From an uncultured Bacteroidaceae bacterium (lineage in GTDB: Bacteria > Bacteroidota > Bacteroidia > Bacteroidales > Bacteroidaceae): a DNA stretch of 64,000 nt. The position numbers and the translations under genes are program-made. Below the pieces are notes generated by a model. That model saw only the letters and a program-made list of their open reading frames with translations, did no database searches and was not told the DNA's origin. Positions 16,132 through 26,177 of this stretch are shown in pieces (position 1 is the first letter of the stretch; each line of letters starts with the position of its first letter). The DNA is taken from contig CALULY010000006.1 in NCBI GenBank assembly GCA_944321635.1, positions 62,001 through 126,000 of the forward strand. Reading direction: 5' to 3'.

Positions 16132-19100
16132 TTAGAGCTTGTTGACCTTGACAGTGTTGACAGGCTTGCCGTCCTTGCAGATCTGTACGATGTACATTCC
16201 TGCCTGACCGTCAACCTCGACGCGGCGCACCTCGTTGGCCACTGCGTTGAGTGTCTGGCTGTCACGCAATGCGCCATCAACACTGTAAACGTTGACAGTG
16301 TAGTCACCTGCTTCGGCAAACACCACGTTGACCGCATCAGTGAACGGGTTGGGATAGACACCCATCTGTGCGACCGTGTTGCCGTCGATGCCTGACTGGC
16401 CGACGATGATGTACTCAGCCTTGGTCATCACGTCACTGCCCCACATGTTGCTGAGCGTGAGTGTCACGTCGTAGTTGCCTGCATTGTCAAACGTAGCGAC
16501 AGTGCCTGCATCGGTTGCAACCATGGACGTAGCACCCGGTGAAGTGAACGAAGCTGTCGTCACGATGTCCAACGTGCCGGGGAGTGCCGGGTTGCCGGTG
16601 ACACCGTTGTTGCTGTTGGTCGTCTCATCCTGGACTGCAGATGTGTTCTCACCTGCTGCACCAAGCTGGAGGATAGTGCGCGCTGCCCATTCGTCGCCCG
16701 TACCGCCAGTACCGAGGTTGGGGAATGTCATCGTCTCAGGATCATAGTTCTCGAAAGTCCAGTAGCCCTTGAGGTCGGCAGGCACTGTCTTGCCTTCGTA
16801 ACCGCCCATTGCCTCTAGCACTTCGTCATCCGAGAGAGCTTTGTACCACACTTGCACGTCATCTATCACAGCATTAAGACCTGCGTGGTATACGTTGGAA
16901 CCGCCGATGTAGATAGGACATTCAGAAAGATACTGCCTTGATGTTTCTGAATATTCGCCAGTCTTCTGACCGTTGAAATATATCTTCTGCGTACGGCCGT
17001 CATAAGAAATGAGGATGTGCGACCAAAGACCGACTCCAAGACCATAGGATGGCCTTTTAAAAAGATTGCCGTCCGTGCAACAATTCAAGTTGGGAATTTC
17101 GTGGCGGTTGGTGTTGCCATTGAAGGAATTTGGCAAGTTGTCAATAGCCTTGTGATTGAACAATGTGTATGACACAATGTTGTCATCGATTACCTTGCGA
17201 CCCGCGCTGTTCTCAGTCTCTGGCCAGATGATGACCCAGAACTCGCCCCAGTTGTTGTTAGGCCAGCTGATACCCGTGTAACGCTTGTTGATGAGGTTGG
17301 TTCCCATCTTGGAGTGAGTAAATCTGGTCGGCTTGACCCACAAACCTATGCTGTAAGGTATCTGTGCAATGGGAAGCACTTCATCAGGCAGCATCAGGAT
17401 GTTGGGATCAACCAATTCCAAGCCGCGTGACACTGTGCCCTCGCCAAGACGCTCGGCAGTGTAGGTGAGAGTGGTGGCCTCTGAAGGCTTGATCGATGTC
17501 GGATTGGCAGTGAAGTCCTCGATGATGGGCAGTGCGCCGACAGCGTCGGAAGAAATCTGGATGAAGCCGCGGTAGTAGATTTCCTCCTGGTTTTGCGTTG
17601 TGACTTTCACATCATAGTAGCCTTCATCCTCGATGGAAAGGGTATAGCTCGTTCCACCATCCTGGCCACGTGTCACGTTTTCACCTGTGACAGAGTTAAG
17701 AATTTCCCAATAAGAAGCATCCTCGTGCAACGGGTCGATGAAGGAGATTGTGAACTCTTCACCCGGCTTGATGACTGGTTTGTCGCTCTGGATGCCATCA
17801 ACCATTGTTGCATCAATTTCCGCATATTCGCTCCAGACGATTTCGCTCTTGGTCACGCCATCGGGAGCAACAGCACAGACACCGACGCGGTACCTGCTGA
17901 CCTCGGGATTGGCAGGTGCACCGACGACATAGTGCGCCCATGACGAAGTGATGCCGCAGAACTCGGGCTCATCACCCTCAGCCTGGCTCCACAACTCGAA
18001 GTACCATGTGTCAACCTCGTCGTTGTAGATAGGCTCGGATGCTGCTATCTTCTCGGCAGAGAGTTCGCCGCACTCCCAGATTAGCTTGAAGTCAATACCG
18101 TTGTATGTGCGCTTGAGCAACTCTGCCTTGGTGATTGTCGGAGCAACTGGGCTGTAGCTGTTCTGAGGAACGATGGCGAGTTTGCCAACCAATGCCTCAT
18201 AGTTGGCTTCAGTGTCTTCGAATGTCAGACCGATGAGGGCGACATTGCCGTCCATGCCGAGGTCGGAAGCCTTGGCGGTCACTTTGTTCCACTGGCCTGC
18301 TGCCGTCGCATCGGCAACGTCCATGTAGTGGAACTCGTCCTCTGAACCAACGAATGACCAGAAGAGCTTCATGTGTGACTTGACACCGTTGTTGATCTTG
18401 TAGACTAATGTTACTTCGTCATTGGCGGTGACATCAAAGTCGGTCTTGAAGAGGCGGACATTGGAAAGCGCGGTCTCACCGTCGAACTTCATTGAAGTGC
18501 CGGCAAACCAAGAGTCGTCAAATGTGAATCCGCAGTTAATCGCGCCCTCACCCATGACAATGGGTTCGTCATCGGCATCCGTAATCCACCAACGCCATGT
18601 CGGCATATAGTCCTGTACGCCGACGTTGTACCACTTCTGGTCAAAAGTGACCTCGCCGTCCTGACGGAAGCATGTGCCGGTGCCCAAGTTGAAGTAGGTG
18701 ACGAAAGGCAGGTCATTGAGGGTGCTTCGTGCAGTGACAAACTTGGCGATGCCGTGGAAGTCTTTCATGGCTGCGTCTGCAGAACTTGCGGGTGCAGAGA
18801 TGTCGGGTGTGATGGCCGGATTCCTGTTGCCGCCAGAGAAGACTTGTTCTTGCTTGCGCAGGTAGCAGAGCTGCACTGCTTCGTCACTTGAACCGTCCTC
18901 GGTAGAGTTCTGGTAAATCATGTCTGTGGTGTGATTTCCCCAGAAGATGATTGATACAGGATTCTCTGCCAATGTCCTCCAATAGCTTGCGTCTACTGCG
19001 CTCCGCATCCACCTTGCCTGAATGTCAAATCCTGCATAAACATCATAGGAATCGCCGCCGACACTTTTGGCTGTGCTTGCAGATGATGAGAGACTGTTCC

Positions 19101-19971
19101 CCCAGTTGTAGTTGAGGAAATAGACATCTGTCACCTGTTTGCCATCCTTCATGAACCAGTCGGTTTTGTTGCCGTTAAGGTCTGAACCGAGGTCCATTGT
19201 TCCGCTGTTCATGCTCGTGCCATACCAATATACATGGAAGTGCCAGTCGAGTTGTGGTGCAAGCTCGAAACATTCGGCGAAGAAGTTCTGGATGTCGTCG
19301 GCATGCGCCACGGCAGCCTCCGGATTGATACAAAGACCATCGACACCATAATACTTCATGAACTTGAGCAACTTGACCGAATATGCATACTGTCCGCCAA
19401 GTTCGTTGCTGCCACGGGTAGCGAGCATAGCGAATATCTTGCCGGCTTCGGTGTTGTCTGAACCCCATGAGTCGATGAAGAGGGTGCAACCGTTGGGGAC
19501 ACCGTTTTTGTGCGCTACGTCACCGAATGCTCCGGGTACGCGGATCCAGCTCAGTGACCATCCGCAGTATGAATCAAGATATGACCACATGCTGAAGTTG
19601 TCACCATCGGCAACATAGCGGGGCAGCTGTTGCCAATAGGTGTCAGAGATTCCCATAGGTGTACAGAGACTGAATTTTCTGTCTTGGGTCACCTCTGGAT
19701 CAACTTGGGTAGCCGTGTTGACGAAACGGTCGTGCATTCTCACACGTGAGATAAAGAAGTTTTCATCCTCGGAGAGTTTTGTTCCAGGCTTCCACAATGG
19801 GAAGTACTTTGAGAACAGGGCCTCTGGCTCCCTGGCTGACGCATCAATCCAAGCGGGATTGGTGTCATCCAAGTAGTCAACATACTTGTCGTGGGAAGGG
19901 ATGTTTTGAGCAGCCGCTACCAACGCGCAGGAAAACATAAGGCCTGTAAGGGTTAATTTTTTTGCTTTCAT
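16132..19971 (-). CDS. GH85 endo-beta-N-acetylglucosaminidase, T9SS-secreted
   Basis: This 1279-residue protein has a signal peptide (1-21, ending AAAQ). Residues about 30-450 form a GH85 catalytic barrel with the family signature GVDGLCINPEA, where Asn216 and Glu218 are the expected catalytic pair. These enzymes cut the chitobiose core of N-linked glycans by substrate-assisted catalysis. A jelly-roll region (about 480-620) and Ig-like segments follow, then a LamG/concanavalin-like domain (about 890-1080), a PKD-like strand region and a C-terminal T9SS type A sorting domain starting at YPNPFTDAV and ending in NKL. The protein is therefore exported to the cell surface, where it would release host N-glycans for the SusCD pair directly upstream. 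A strong terminator follows. Confidence 0.88.
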   Translation of the reverse strand: MKAKKLTLTGLMFSCALVAAAQNIPSHDKYVDYLDDTNPAWIDASAREPEALFSKYFPLWKPGTKLSEDENFFISRVRMHDRFVNTATQVDPEVTQDRKFSLCTPMGISDTYWQQLPRYVADGDNFSMWSYLDSYCGWSLSWIRVPGAFGDVAHKNGVPNGCTLFIDSWGSDNTEAGKIFAMLATRGSNELGGQYAYSVKLLKFMKYYGVDGLCINPEAAVAHADDIQNFFAECFELAPQLDWHFHVYWYGTSMNSGTMDLGSDLNGNKTDWFMKDGKQVTDVYFLNYNWGNSLSSSASTAKSVGGDSYDVYAGFDIQARWMRSAVDASYWRTLAENPVSIIFWGNHTTDMIYQNSTEDGSSDEAVQLCYLRKQEQVFSGGNRNPAITPDISAPASSADAAMKDFHGIAKFVTARSTLNDLPFVTYFNLGTGTCFRQDGEVTFDQKWYNVGVQDYMPTWRWWITDADDEPIVMGEGAINCGFTFDDSWFAGTSMKFDGETALSNVRLFKTDFDVTANDEVTLVYKINNGVKSHMKLFWSFVGSEDEFHYMDVADATAAGQWNKVTAKASDLGMDGNVALIGLTFEDTEANYEALVGKLAIVPQNSYSPVAPTITKAELLKRTYNGIDFKLIWECGELSAEKIAASEPIYNDEVDTWYFELWSQAEGDEPEFCGITSSWAHYVVGAPANPEVSRYRVGVCAVAPDGVTKSEIVWSEYAEIDATMVDGIQSDKPVIKPGEEFTISFIDPLHEDASYWEILNSVTGENVTRGQDGGTSYTLSIEDEGYYDVKVTTQNQEEIYYRGFIQISSDAVGALPIIEDFTANPTSIKPSEATTLTYTAERLGEGTVSRGLELVDPNILMLPDEVLPIAQIPYSIGLWVKPTRFTHSKMGTNLINKRYTGISWPNNNWGEFWVIIWPETENSAGRKVIDDNIVSYTLFNHKAIDNLPNSFNGNTNRHEIPNLNCCTDGNLFKRPSYGLGVGLWSHILISYDGRTQKIYFNGQKTGEYSETSRQYLSECPIYIGGSNVYHAGLNAVIDDVQVWYKALSDDEVLEAMGGYEGKTVPADLKGYWTFENYDPETMTFPNLGTGGTGDEWAARTILQLGAAGENTSAVQDETTNSNNGVTGNPALPGTLDIVTTASFTSPGATSMVATDAGTVATFDNAGNYDVTLTLSNMWGSDVMTKAEYIIVGQSGIDGNTVAQMGVYPNPFTDAVNVVFAEAGDYTVNVYSVDGALRDSQTLNAVANEVRRVEVDGQAGMYIVQICKDGKPVNTVKVNKL

Positions 19972-20056
19972 GCTAATGTTTGTTGTTAGTTATTAAATGT
20001 TGATGTGTATACCATTATTATATAGGCAGGGGAAGAGCATTCCCCCGCCTTGTTGG

Positions 20057-21742
20057 TCAGAACCTGCGGTTGTCCCCAAGTCCGCTGGGATCCTCGACAT
20101 CCCACCAGAGGTATGTCCTCTCAAGGTTTGGACCACCCAATGCCTCTAAACCTGTTGTGTTTATGTCTTCGGCAATCGAGGAATCAGATGCGTCCCATGG
20201 GATGCGGCGGATGAGAGCACCACTGTCGAGAGAGCCGTCGCCGATGTCATCGTTCATGAAGATGCGCGGATAGCCGGTGCGACGGAGGTCGTTCCATGCC
20301 TCAAGACCTTGCGGGAAGTTGGCAAGCCACTTCTGTGTGATGATTTTCTCCAGTTTCACATTGTCCGGGTCACTGTTGTCCCACTTCACACCGATAGTCA
20401 ACTCACCGGCAATGTCATTGTTGTGGTCTGAGTAGTCTACATAGTCAATAGACGTATCGGCCGCCTCCTGATTGTAGTAATCGTTGTATTCTGCGCTGGT
20501 CGATGCCACATTGTTCTCCTCGAACATTGCCTGGATGCCATTCTGGTACAGACGGGAAGCCAACAATGTCCCGACTTCCCAACGCAAGTCAGCCTCTGCC
20601 TCCATGAAGATTGCCTCTGAACGTTTCAGGATGGCCACACTCTTGTTAGCGAAACTGCCAGACAGGCCGGAGAAGTTGACATATTGGTTGGCAGCGTCAC
20701 GCGGTGTGAGTGAGATGCCCGTCCTCATGCCCACAACATCGGAGTTGGCCGGCAACTGGACATTGCCTTCAGAGTCGCTGATGTCTCCCATGTTGGTGTT
20801 GAACCATACCGTCATGAGCGGGAAGTTGAGACGCTTCATGATGTTCTCCATCGAAGCGTTGAGGCGGGTGTCGTCCCAGTTCTCAGAGATGGCCCACAAC
20901 GGATTGGGGCGGCCGTCGTCGCCTGTGTACTCGACGCTCCTCTCTATCAATCCGTCTTTGATGGCTGATTGGGCCTCAGTCCTCGCACGGTCGGGATCGA
21001 CGTTACTCATCCTGAGAGCCATCCTCAGGCGGATAGTGTTGGAGAACTTTATCCATTGCTCTACATCCGCTCCGCAGATGTCGTCATAGTCTTGAAGCAG
21101 GGTGTTGATCGAGTCCTGGTGCTCTGCCGGTGTGTTGCGGAAATTGTCAAGCACCGCTTTTGCACTCCTCAGGTTGTAGAACAATGAGTCGTAAATCTCA
21201 GGCATCGGGGTGTAGGTCAGCGGAGACTCTTGCTTGTCCTGCTTGTAGTCCCACCATGGGAACGGCCCGTAGATGTCGGACAACTCGAGGGCGGAGTAGC
21301 AGTACATGATGTTGCACATCGCACCGACCTCCTTCAACCCGAGGGCATCAGCCGAGCGCATCACCGGCAATGCGGCTTGAGCCATCTCGAAGAATATAGA
21401 CTTGGGGCTTTCGCAGTAGTCCTTGAAGTAAGCGTATGCAGTCGGCAGGTTGCCACCGAAGTTCTGCGTGCTGGACATATAGCCGGCATAGTTGTCTATG
21501 TGGATGTTGCACTGCACTTGGTACTGGTGCGGCTGTTTGGTGTCGGGGTCGATGGCACGGAGCTTCTTTTGCGCCGTGAGGAACATTCCGGCAGCTTGCT
21601 CATAGTTGGCGGCTACCATCAAATCCCCCTCGGCCACCTCAGTGTTCGCATTCAGGTCATCGAGCAACGAGTCACCGCAGCTGAAGGCCAGCGGCAGGGC
21701 TATCGCCGAGAGGAGCAAGATGTTTATGGATTTCATTTTCAT
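20057..21742 (-). CDS. SusD/RagB-family glycan-binding lipoprotein
   Basis: This 561-residue surface lipoprotein has a lipobox ending at Cys22 (LAFSC). The helical TPR-like body with LSDIYGPFPWWDY (about 155-170) and the C-terminal WLANFPQGLEAWNDLRRTGYP block is typical of the SusD-like_2 branch, which binds glycans as a lid on the SusC transporter. It follows the SusC gene by 19 bp and precedes the GH85 gene by 85 bp, so the three form one glycan utilisation locus. A start two codons downstream (21736) is equally plausible. No regulatory gene (hybrid two-component system, ECF sigma/anti-sigma) is adjacent. Confidence 0.9.
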   Translation of the reverse strand: MKMKSINILLLSAIALPLAFSCGDSLLDDLNANTEVAEGDLMVAANYEQAAGMFLTAQKKLRAIDPDTKQPHQYQVQCNIHIDNYAGYMSSTQNFGGNLPTAYAYFKDYCESPKSIFFEMAQAALPVMRSADALGLKEVGAMCNIMYCYSALELSDIYGPFPWWDYKQDKQESPLTYTPMPEIYDSLFYNLRSAKAVLDNFRNTPAEHQDSINTLLQDYDDICGADVEQWIKFSNTIRLRMALRMSNVDPDRARTEAQSAIKDGLIERSVEYTGDDGRPNPLWAISENWDDTRLNASMENIMKRLNFPLMTVWFNTNMGDISDSEGNVQLPANSDVVGMRTGISLTPRDAANQYVNFSGLSGSFANKSVAILKRSEAIFMEAEADLRWEVGTLLASRLYQNGIQAMFEENNVASTSAEYNDYYNQEAADTSIDYVDYSDHNNDIAGELTIGVKWDNSDPDNVKLEKIITQKWLANFPQGLEAWNDLRRTGYPRIFMNDDIGDGSLDSGALIRRIPWDASDSSIAEDINTTGLEALGGPNLERTYLWWDVEDPSGLGDNRRF

Positions 21743-21761
21743 TGTCTTGTCATGTTATGAT

Positions 21762-24700
21762 TTAGAATGTAGCTTTAATTGTGATACCGAATGACCTTGT
21801 GGTAGGCATACTGAACACATCGACGTTGCCCAAAGCATTCTGCGTGCTCAAAGATGTCTCCGGGTCTATCGGGGCATCCTTGTAGAGGAAGAAGAGGTTG
21901 CGGGCATTGACACCGAGCGTCAGGTTCTTGCTCTTGCCGAAGAGGTCGCGGAACGTGTAGGCGAGAGAGATCTCACGCAGACGGAAGTTTGTGGCATCAT
22001 AAACGTAGTTGCTGCCGAGAGGTGCCTGACCGCCAGTCGCCTGATAGTACTCATAGATAGGCACGATCTGGTTCTCCAACCACATACCTGGTTTGGTGAC
22101 ATTGCCGGCCTTGTTAGTCCAAACGATGTTGTTGGCCTCGGAGTTCAACCTCGCTTCTGCCGATGCGACAGAGTTGCCGGCTTGGTCAAGATAAGCCTCT
22201 GTGAAGGAGATGACCTTGCCACCAATCTTTCCATCGATGAGGAAGTAGAATTGGAAATCCTTGTAGTTGAACGTATTGCTCCAACCGAGAGTGTGCTTGG
22301 CGTTCATGTTGCCAAGGTAGACGTTGGACTGTCCGTTGAGCTTGTAGGGGAGACCCTCGCTGTTGACAACGATGTCGCCATTGCTGTTCCTCATGTAATC
22401 GACTGCATAAAGGTCGCCGTAGGAGCCACCCTCCTCAAATTTGACTTTCAAGCCGCTGTTCTTACCCATGTCAACCTCGTACACAAAATCCAAACCGTTC
22501 TGCTTCTTTGCAACAGTGAGGATCTTATTGGCGTTGAAGGCATAGTTGACCTGGGTCTTCCAACTGAAGTTGTTGTTGGGAGCAAGGATATAGTTGGCCG
22601 TGATTTCGACACCCTGGTTGCGCACTTTACCACCATTTATATATACCTCCTTGCCGGCCGAACCCTGATACTTCATGAACTGATTTTTCATGATAGCGTT
22701 GTAGTAGGTCGCCTCGATGTTGAACGAGCGTCCAAACATACTCAAGTCAAAGCCTGCCTCGAATGAACCCGTCGTCTCAGGTTTCGGGTCTTGGAAGTTG
22801 ACTATGCCCGCTGCGACATACGCGCCGGTTGCCGGGTTGCGGGTCGCAGATGCGATGAACAATTGGTTAGGAATCGAGTTACCCACAACTGAGTAAGAAG
22901 CACGCACCTTCAAGTCATTGATGAATTGCGGCATAGTGAACATCTTGCCAAGATGGGCATTCGCGCCGACCGACCAGTAAGCGAAGTGAGGCTTCATGTC
23001 GCGGAACTGAGTGAATGCACGATACCAGTCGTCACGGTAGCTGCCCTCGACAGTCAACATCTCCCTCCAGGTCAACTGCGCCGTAGCGAACAATGCACGC
23101 TCCCAGTTGTTAGTCTCAAGACCGCCATAGTTGTCACCAGAACTGATGTAGATGTCATCCAAGATGAATTGGTTGGTTGACAAGTCCTCCTGGTAGGGTG
23201 CGCCTGAGCTTGCGGTCGGGGTGATGCGCCAATAGTTTGAGTGAGAATTGAGCATACTGCCACCAAAGTTCAACCCGATGTTGAAGTCCTTGATGTCCTT
23301 GTTGTAGCTGAACATGAAGTCACCATAGAAGTCATAACCCTTGGAATGGTCCAGGATCAGACGGCCACGGTCAATCATGCCGGCATTGTGCCAAGTCGTC
23401 GCGTACTGGCGTTGCTCATCGGTGCGCTCGTTGAAGTCATATTTCAAACGAGCCTGCACAGACAACCCGTCAATGATGTGGTAGGTCGCGCTGAAACTTC
23501 CGAAAACGCGGTTGACCACTTCCTCTGAAGTCAAACGGTTGAGCAACCACCATGGGTTGTTAAGGCTCAAATTGTCATCATACCAAACCTGCTTGCCGTA
23601 CATCGGGCTTGACAACTCCGACTGGATCTGGTCGAGCACATAAATCTCTTTGCCGTTAGCATCCTGTGATTTGACAAGGGCATCGTATGTGTTGGACATC
23701 CACGTAGCACCAAAGTCTGCATAGTGGGTCCTGTACCAATCCATATCCAAGTTCCGAGGAGCCATGTACAACTGATAAATAGGATTGTAGAAAGTACCAC
23801 CCGTCGGACGGTTCTTTGTCTTCTGGTTGATGTAGTTTGCCGAAATGTCAATCTTCAACTTGTCATCAAAGAAGGAGAAGTTTTGCCTGAAGCTGATGTT
23901 GTGGCGCGTAAACTTGTTGGTCTCCACTATACCGTTGGCAGTGGTGTTACCGTAAGAGAAGTAGGTCTGCACCGTCTTGTTGCCACCGCTCAATGAAACC
24001 GAGTTGTTGAAGTTTGTACCGAGACGGTAGAAATCACTGATGTCGTACGGAGTATTGGACAAACGCACATTGGGGTTGTTGACATTAGCCAACTGGTCGG
24101 CCGTCAACCCTCCGAGTTTGCCGCCCCAGCTGGTCGATGGGACGAACCATCCGTTCTCAGAGCTGCCTTGCACCTGGGCACCATAGACATTCTGCAACTC
24201 AGGGAGCACAAGCGGTGTCTCAAAAGTGGTGCTGCTCGACACATCCACCCTCAGACCACCTTCACGGCCGCGCTTGGTAGTGATCATGAGCACACCGTTT
24301 GACGCCGCGCTACCATAGAGCGCCGCAGAGTTAGCACCTTTCAACACCGTGATAGACTCGATGTCGTCAGGGTTCAACTGCGAGAGGGCGTCGCTGCCTT
24401 CGGACGAGCCGCCCTCGACGATGCTGTAACCACCGTCAGACATGCTCATTTGCCCCGACACGCTGTTTTGCATGGGCACACCGTCGATGACTATCAACGG
24501 AGAGTTGTTTCCCAACATTGACGCATTGCCTCGCAGCAAGATTTTGGACGCACCGCCGGCACCGCCAGCGTTAGGGGTGATGGTCAAACCTGCGCTCTTG
24601 CCTTGCAGCGAATTGATGAGGTTGGCCTCCTTGGCGCGGGTCAGCTCGTTGCCGCCCACTGTCTGCGTCGCGTATGTCAACGTCTCGGCTTTCCTCTCGA

Positions 24701-25121
24701 TACCCATCGCCGTGACAACCACCTCGCCCAGCAGCTCGGAGTCCTCGCGCAGCGTGATGTTCATGTCCTGCCCGGCGGCCACGGTCTGCGAGATATAGCC
24801 CACATACGAGATCGAGAGCTGCGCACCTCTCTTGACCTTGAGGGTGAAATTGCCGTCAAAGTCGGTGATGGTGCCGTTGGTCGTGCCGACCTCAGAGATG
24901 TTCGCGCCGATGATCGCCTCGCCGTTTGCATCCACGATGCGCCCGCTGGCGGTCATCTGGTCATCCTGCATGATTGCGACGGCACCTGTCGTGCTTGCCG
25001 TGTCAGCGAATGCCGGTGACGCCATCAGCGAGAGGGAAAGGAGCGAAAAGAGCATCCCCGCCCGACCTATACGGTCAACGCGGAAACCTGCCCTCGTTGC
25101 TTGCGTTTTTCCTTTGTTCAT
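21762..25121 (-). CDS. SusC/RagA-family TonB-linked outer-membrane transporter
   Basis: This 1119-residue protein has an extended signal peptide (about 1-40), a carboxypeptidase-regulatory-like domain (about 55-130, GRIVDANGEAIIGANI), a TonB-dependent plug with the SusC signature (LQGKSAGL, LLRGNASM, PLIVIDGVP at about 170-220) and a barrel ending in ITIKATF. It imports oligosaccharides captured by SusD using TonB energy. There is no N-terminal STN domain, so a trans-envelope sigma signal is not expected. Expression is probably driven from the 1-kb region upstream, where I could not assign a clear promoter. Confidence 0.92.
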   Translation of the reverse strand: MNKGKTQATRAGFRVDRIGRAGMLFSLLSLSLMASPAFADTASTTGAVAIMQDDQMTASGRIVDANGEAIIGANISEVGTTNGTITDFDGNFTLKVKRGAQLSISYVGYISQTVAAGQDMNITLREDSELLGEVVVTAMGIERKAETLTYATQTVGGNELTRAKEANLINSLQGKSAGLTITPNAGGAGGASKILLRGNASMLGNNSPLIVIDGVPMQNSVSGQMSMSDGGYSIVEGGSSEGSDALSQLNPDDIESITVLKGANSAALYGSAASNGVLMITTKRGREGGLRVDVSSSTTFETPLVLPELQNVYGAQVQGSSENGWFVPSTSWGGKLGGLTADQLANVNNPNVRLSNTPYDISDFYRLGTNFNNSVSLSGGNKTVQTYFSYGNTTANGIVETNKFTRHNISFRQNFSFFDDKLKIDISANYINQKTKNRPTGGTFYNPIYQLYMAPRNLDMDWYRTHYADFGATWMSNTYDALVKSQDANGKEIYVLDQIQSELSSPMYGKQVWYDDNLSLNNPWWLLNRLTSEEVVNRVFGSFSATYHIIDGLSVQARLKYDFNERTDEQRQYATTWHNAGMIDRGRLILDHSKGYDFYGDFMFSYNKDIKDFNIGLNFGGSMLNSHSNYWRITPTASSGAPYQEDLSTNQFILDDIYISSGDNYGGLETNNWERALFATAQLTWREMLTVEGSYRDDWYRAFTQFRDMKPHFAYWSVGANAHLGKMFTMPQFINDLKVRASYSVVGNSIPNQLFIASATRNPATGAYVAAGIVNFQDPKPETTGSFEAGFDLSMFGRSFNIEATYYNAIMKNQFMKYQGSAGKEVYINGGKVRNQGVEITANYILAPNNNFSWKTQVNYAFNANKILTVAKKQNGLDFVYEVDMGKNSGLKVKFEEGGSYGDLYAVDYMRNSNGDIVVNSEGLPYKLNGQSNVYLGNMNAKHTLGWSNTFNYKDFQFYFLIDGKIGGKVISFTEAYLDQAGNSVASAEARLNSEANNIVWTNKAGNVTKPGMWLENQIVPIYEYYQATGGQAPLGSNYVYDATNFRLREISLAYTFRDLFGKSKNLTLGVNARNLFFLYKDAPIDPETSLSTQNALGNVDVFSMPTTRSFGITIKATF

Positions 25122-25887
25122 ACCTTTTTGTTCGTTAATGTTTATGTTAATGTCCTAATTGTCAACTTGACGCTTAAATGTCTGTTTTTGATGAAAAATG
25201 TAATTACGGGCTATTTTTCATTTTGCAAGCACCATGCTGGAATCCGGCGGGCGGATTGCCTTAATCAAGACTTCATTTCTAAAAAGTTGCAGTATCTGAC
25301 CCTTTTTCCATTTTTACAGCAAACAAATATAAGCAAAAATTAAAGCTATAAAACAGTTCTATTGTTAAAAGATTGCGGAACACTAAAATTAAGAAACTTT
25401 TGCAACCTATCTGCCGCCAAACTGCCTTGCAATGCGTCCGCAATGGCCGCGATGGTGACATTTTCATCATGCTTTGCCGCACTGCGAATGGGTGTTTGGC
25501 AAGATCCAGCGCATGACACACCATCAGCAGCCGGGCAGGACAAGGTGGGGAGACGGATGCCGGCAATGGCGGGCATGGAGCAGAGCACGGCATTCGAACT
25601 CCGGGAATGACCGGCAGGACAGTCTGACATAGTGACAAGCGTTTCCGATTTTTAACATCATTTTAATAGTATCGAAATACCTGCACGCACCACATTCCAT
25701 CCCGCCCGAAACCGTGCCGCGCGCCTCACCCGCATTGTCGGGACGGGAAAGGGCGCATCACGCGTCAACGGCACACCGCTTGAGACCGATGACGACAGGC
25801 ACTGGATCACATCGCTCCTGACATAAAATCAGCTTGCGTCCGACCCAAAATCCGCTTTGGCCGGATCAAAAATCCAATGTCACGGCG
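25122..25887. other. Long leader and gene-free region upstream of SusC
   Basis: About 1 kb separates the SusC start from lolD; this part holds no supported gene. Short open frames at 25279-25638 (minus) and 25362-25610 (plus) lack start context and homology-like features. An AT-rich stretch (25142-25400) directly upstream of SusC is the likely promoter and 5' leader. A stop-bounded frame at about 25660-25824 (plus) without a start codon could be a relic, but I cannot identify it. The remainder is occupied by array A3. Confidence 0.4.
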
Positions 25888-25985
25888 CATAAAGTAAAAA
25901 CAAAACTTTTGAATGTATAAACAGAACTTTTGTTTATATAAACAGAAGTTCTGAATATATAAACAAAACTTCTGAATATACTTTT
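25888..25985. repeat. Family A intergenic array, copy 3 (four 21-bp units)
   Basis: Units lie at 25898-25918, 25919-25939, 25940-25960 and 25961-25981. The left boundary CATAAAGTA (25888-25896) is shared with copies 1 and 4, while the right boundary TACTTTTCATTAGGAG (25979-25994) is shared, inverted, with copy 2. Copy 3 therefore joins the two boundary types found separately elsewhere. Confidence 0.85.
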
Positions 25986-26100
25986 CATTAGGAGGTAACG
26001 GACTTTTGGCCTGACGACGGCAAAGTTCATGCGCCGCGCAGCAACATTTCCCATCCCGTCCCATGTCGCAAAGGGTCAATGGCTGCCGCCACAGGGCAGG

Positions 26101-26161
26101 ACATCGCCGCCCCCGCGCCCGACGACCGTGGCGAGGTCATCAGGCGCGGGGGCGGCGATGT
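26101..26161 (-). terminator. Long GC-rich hairpin after lolD
   Basis: A perfect 19-bp stem (arms 26101-26119 and 26143-26161, core CGCCGCCCCCGCGCC) lies 17 bp past the lolD stop on the minus strand. There is no U tract, so it may act as an RNA 3'-end stabiliser or a Rho-assisted terminator. Confidence 0.55.
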
Positions 26162-26177
26162 GGCTTGATGGCTTATG

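Noticed and set aside
25660-25824. Relic of a gene upstream of SusC
   Set aside because: The stop-bounded frame has no start codon and no recognisable family; too short to support.
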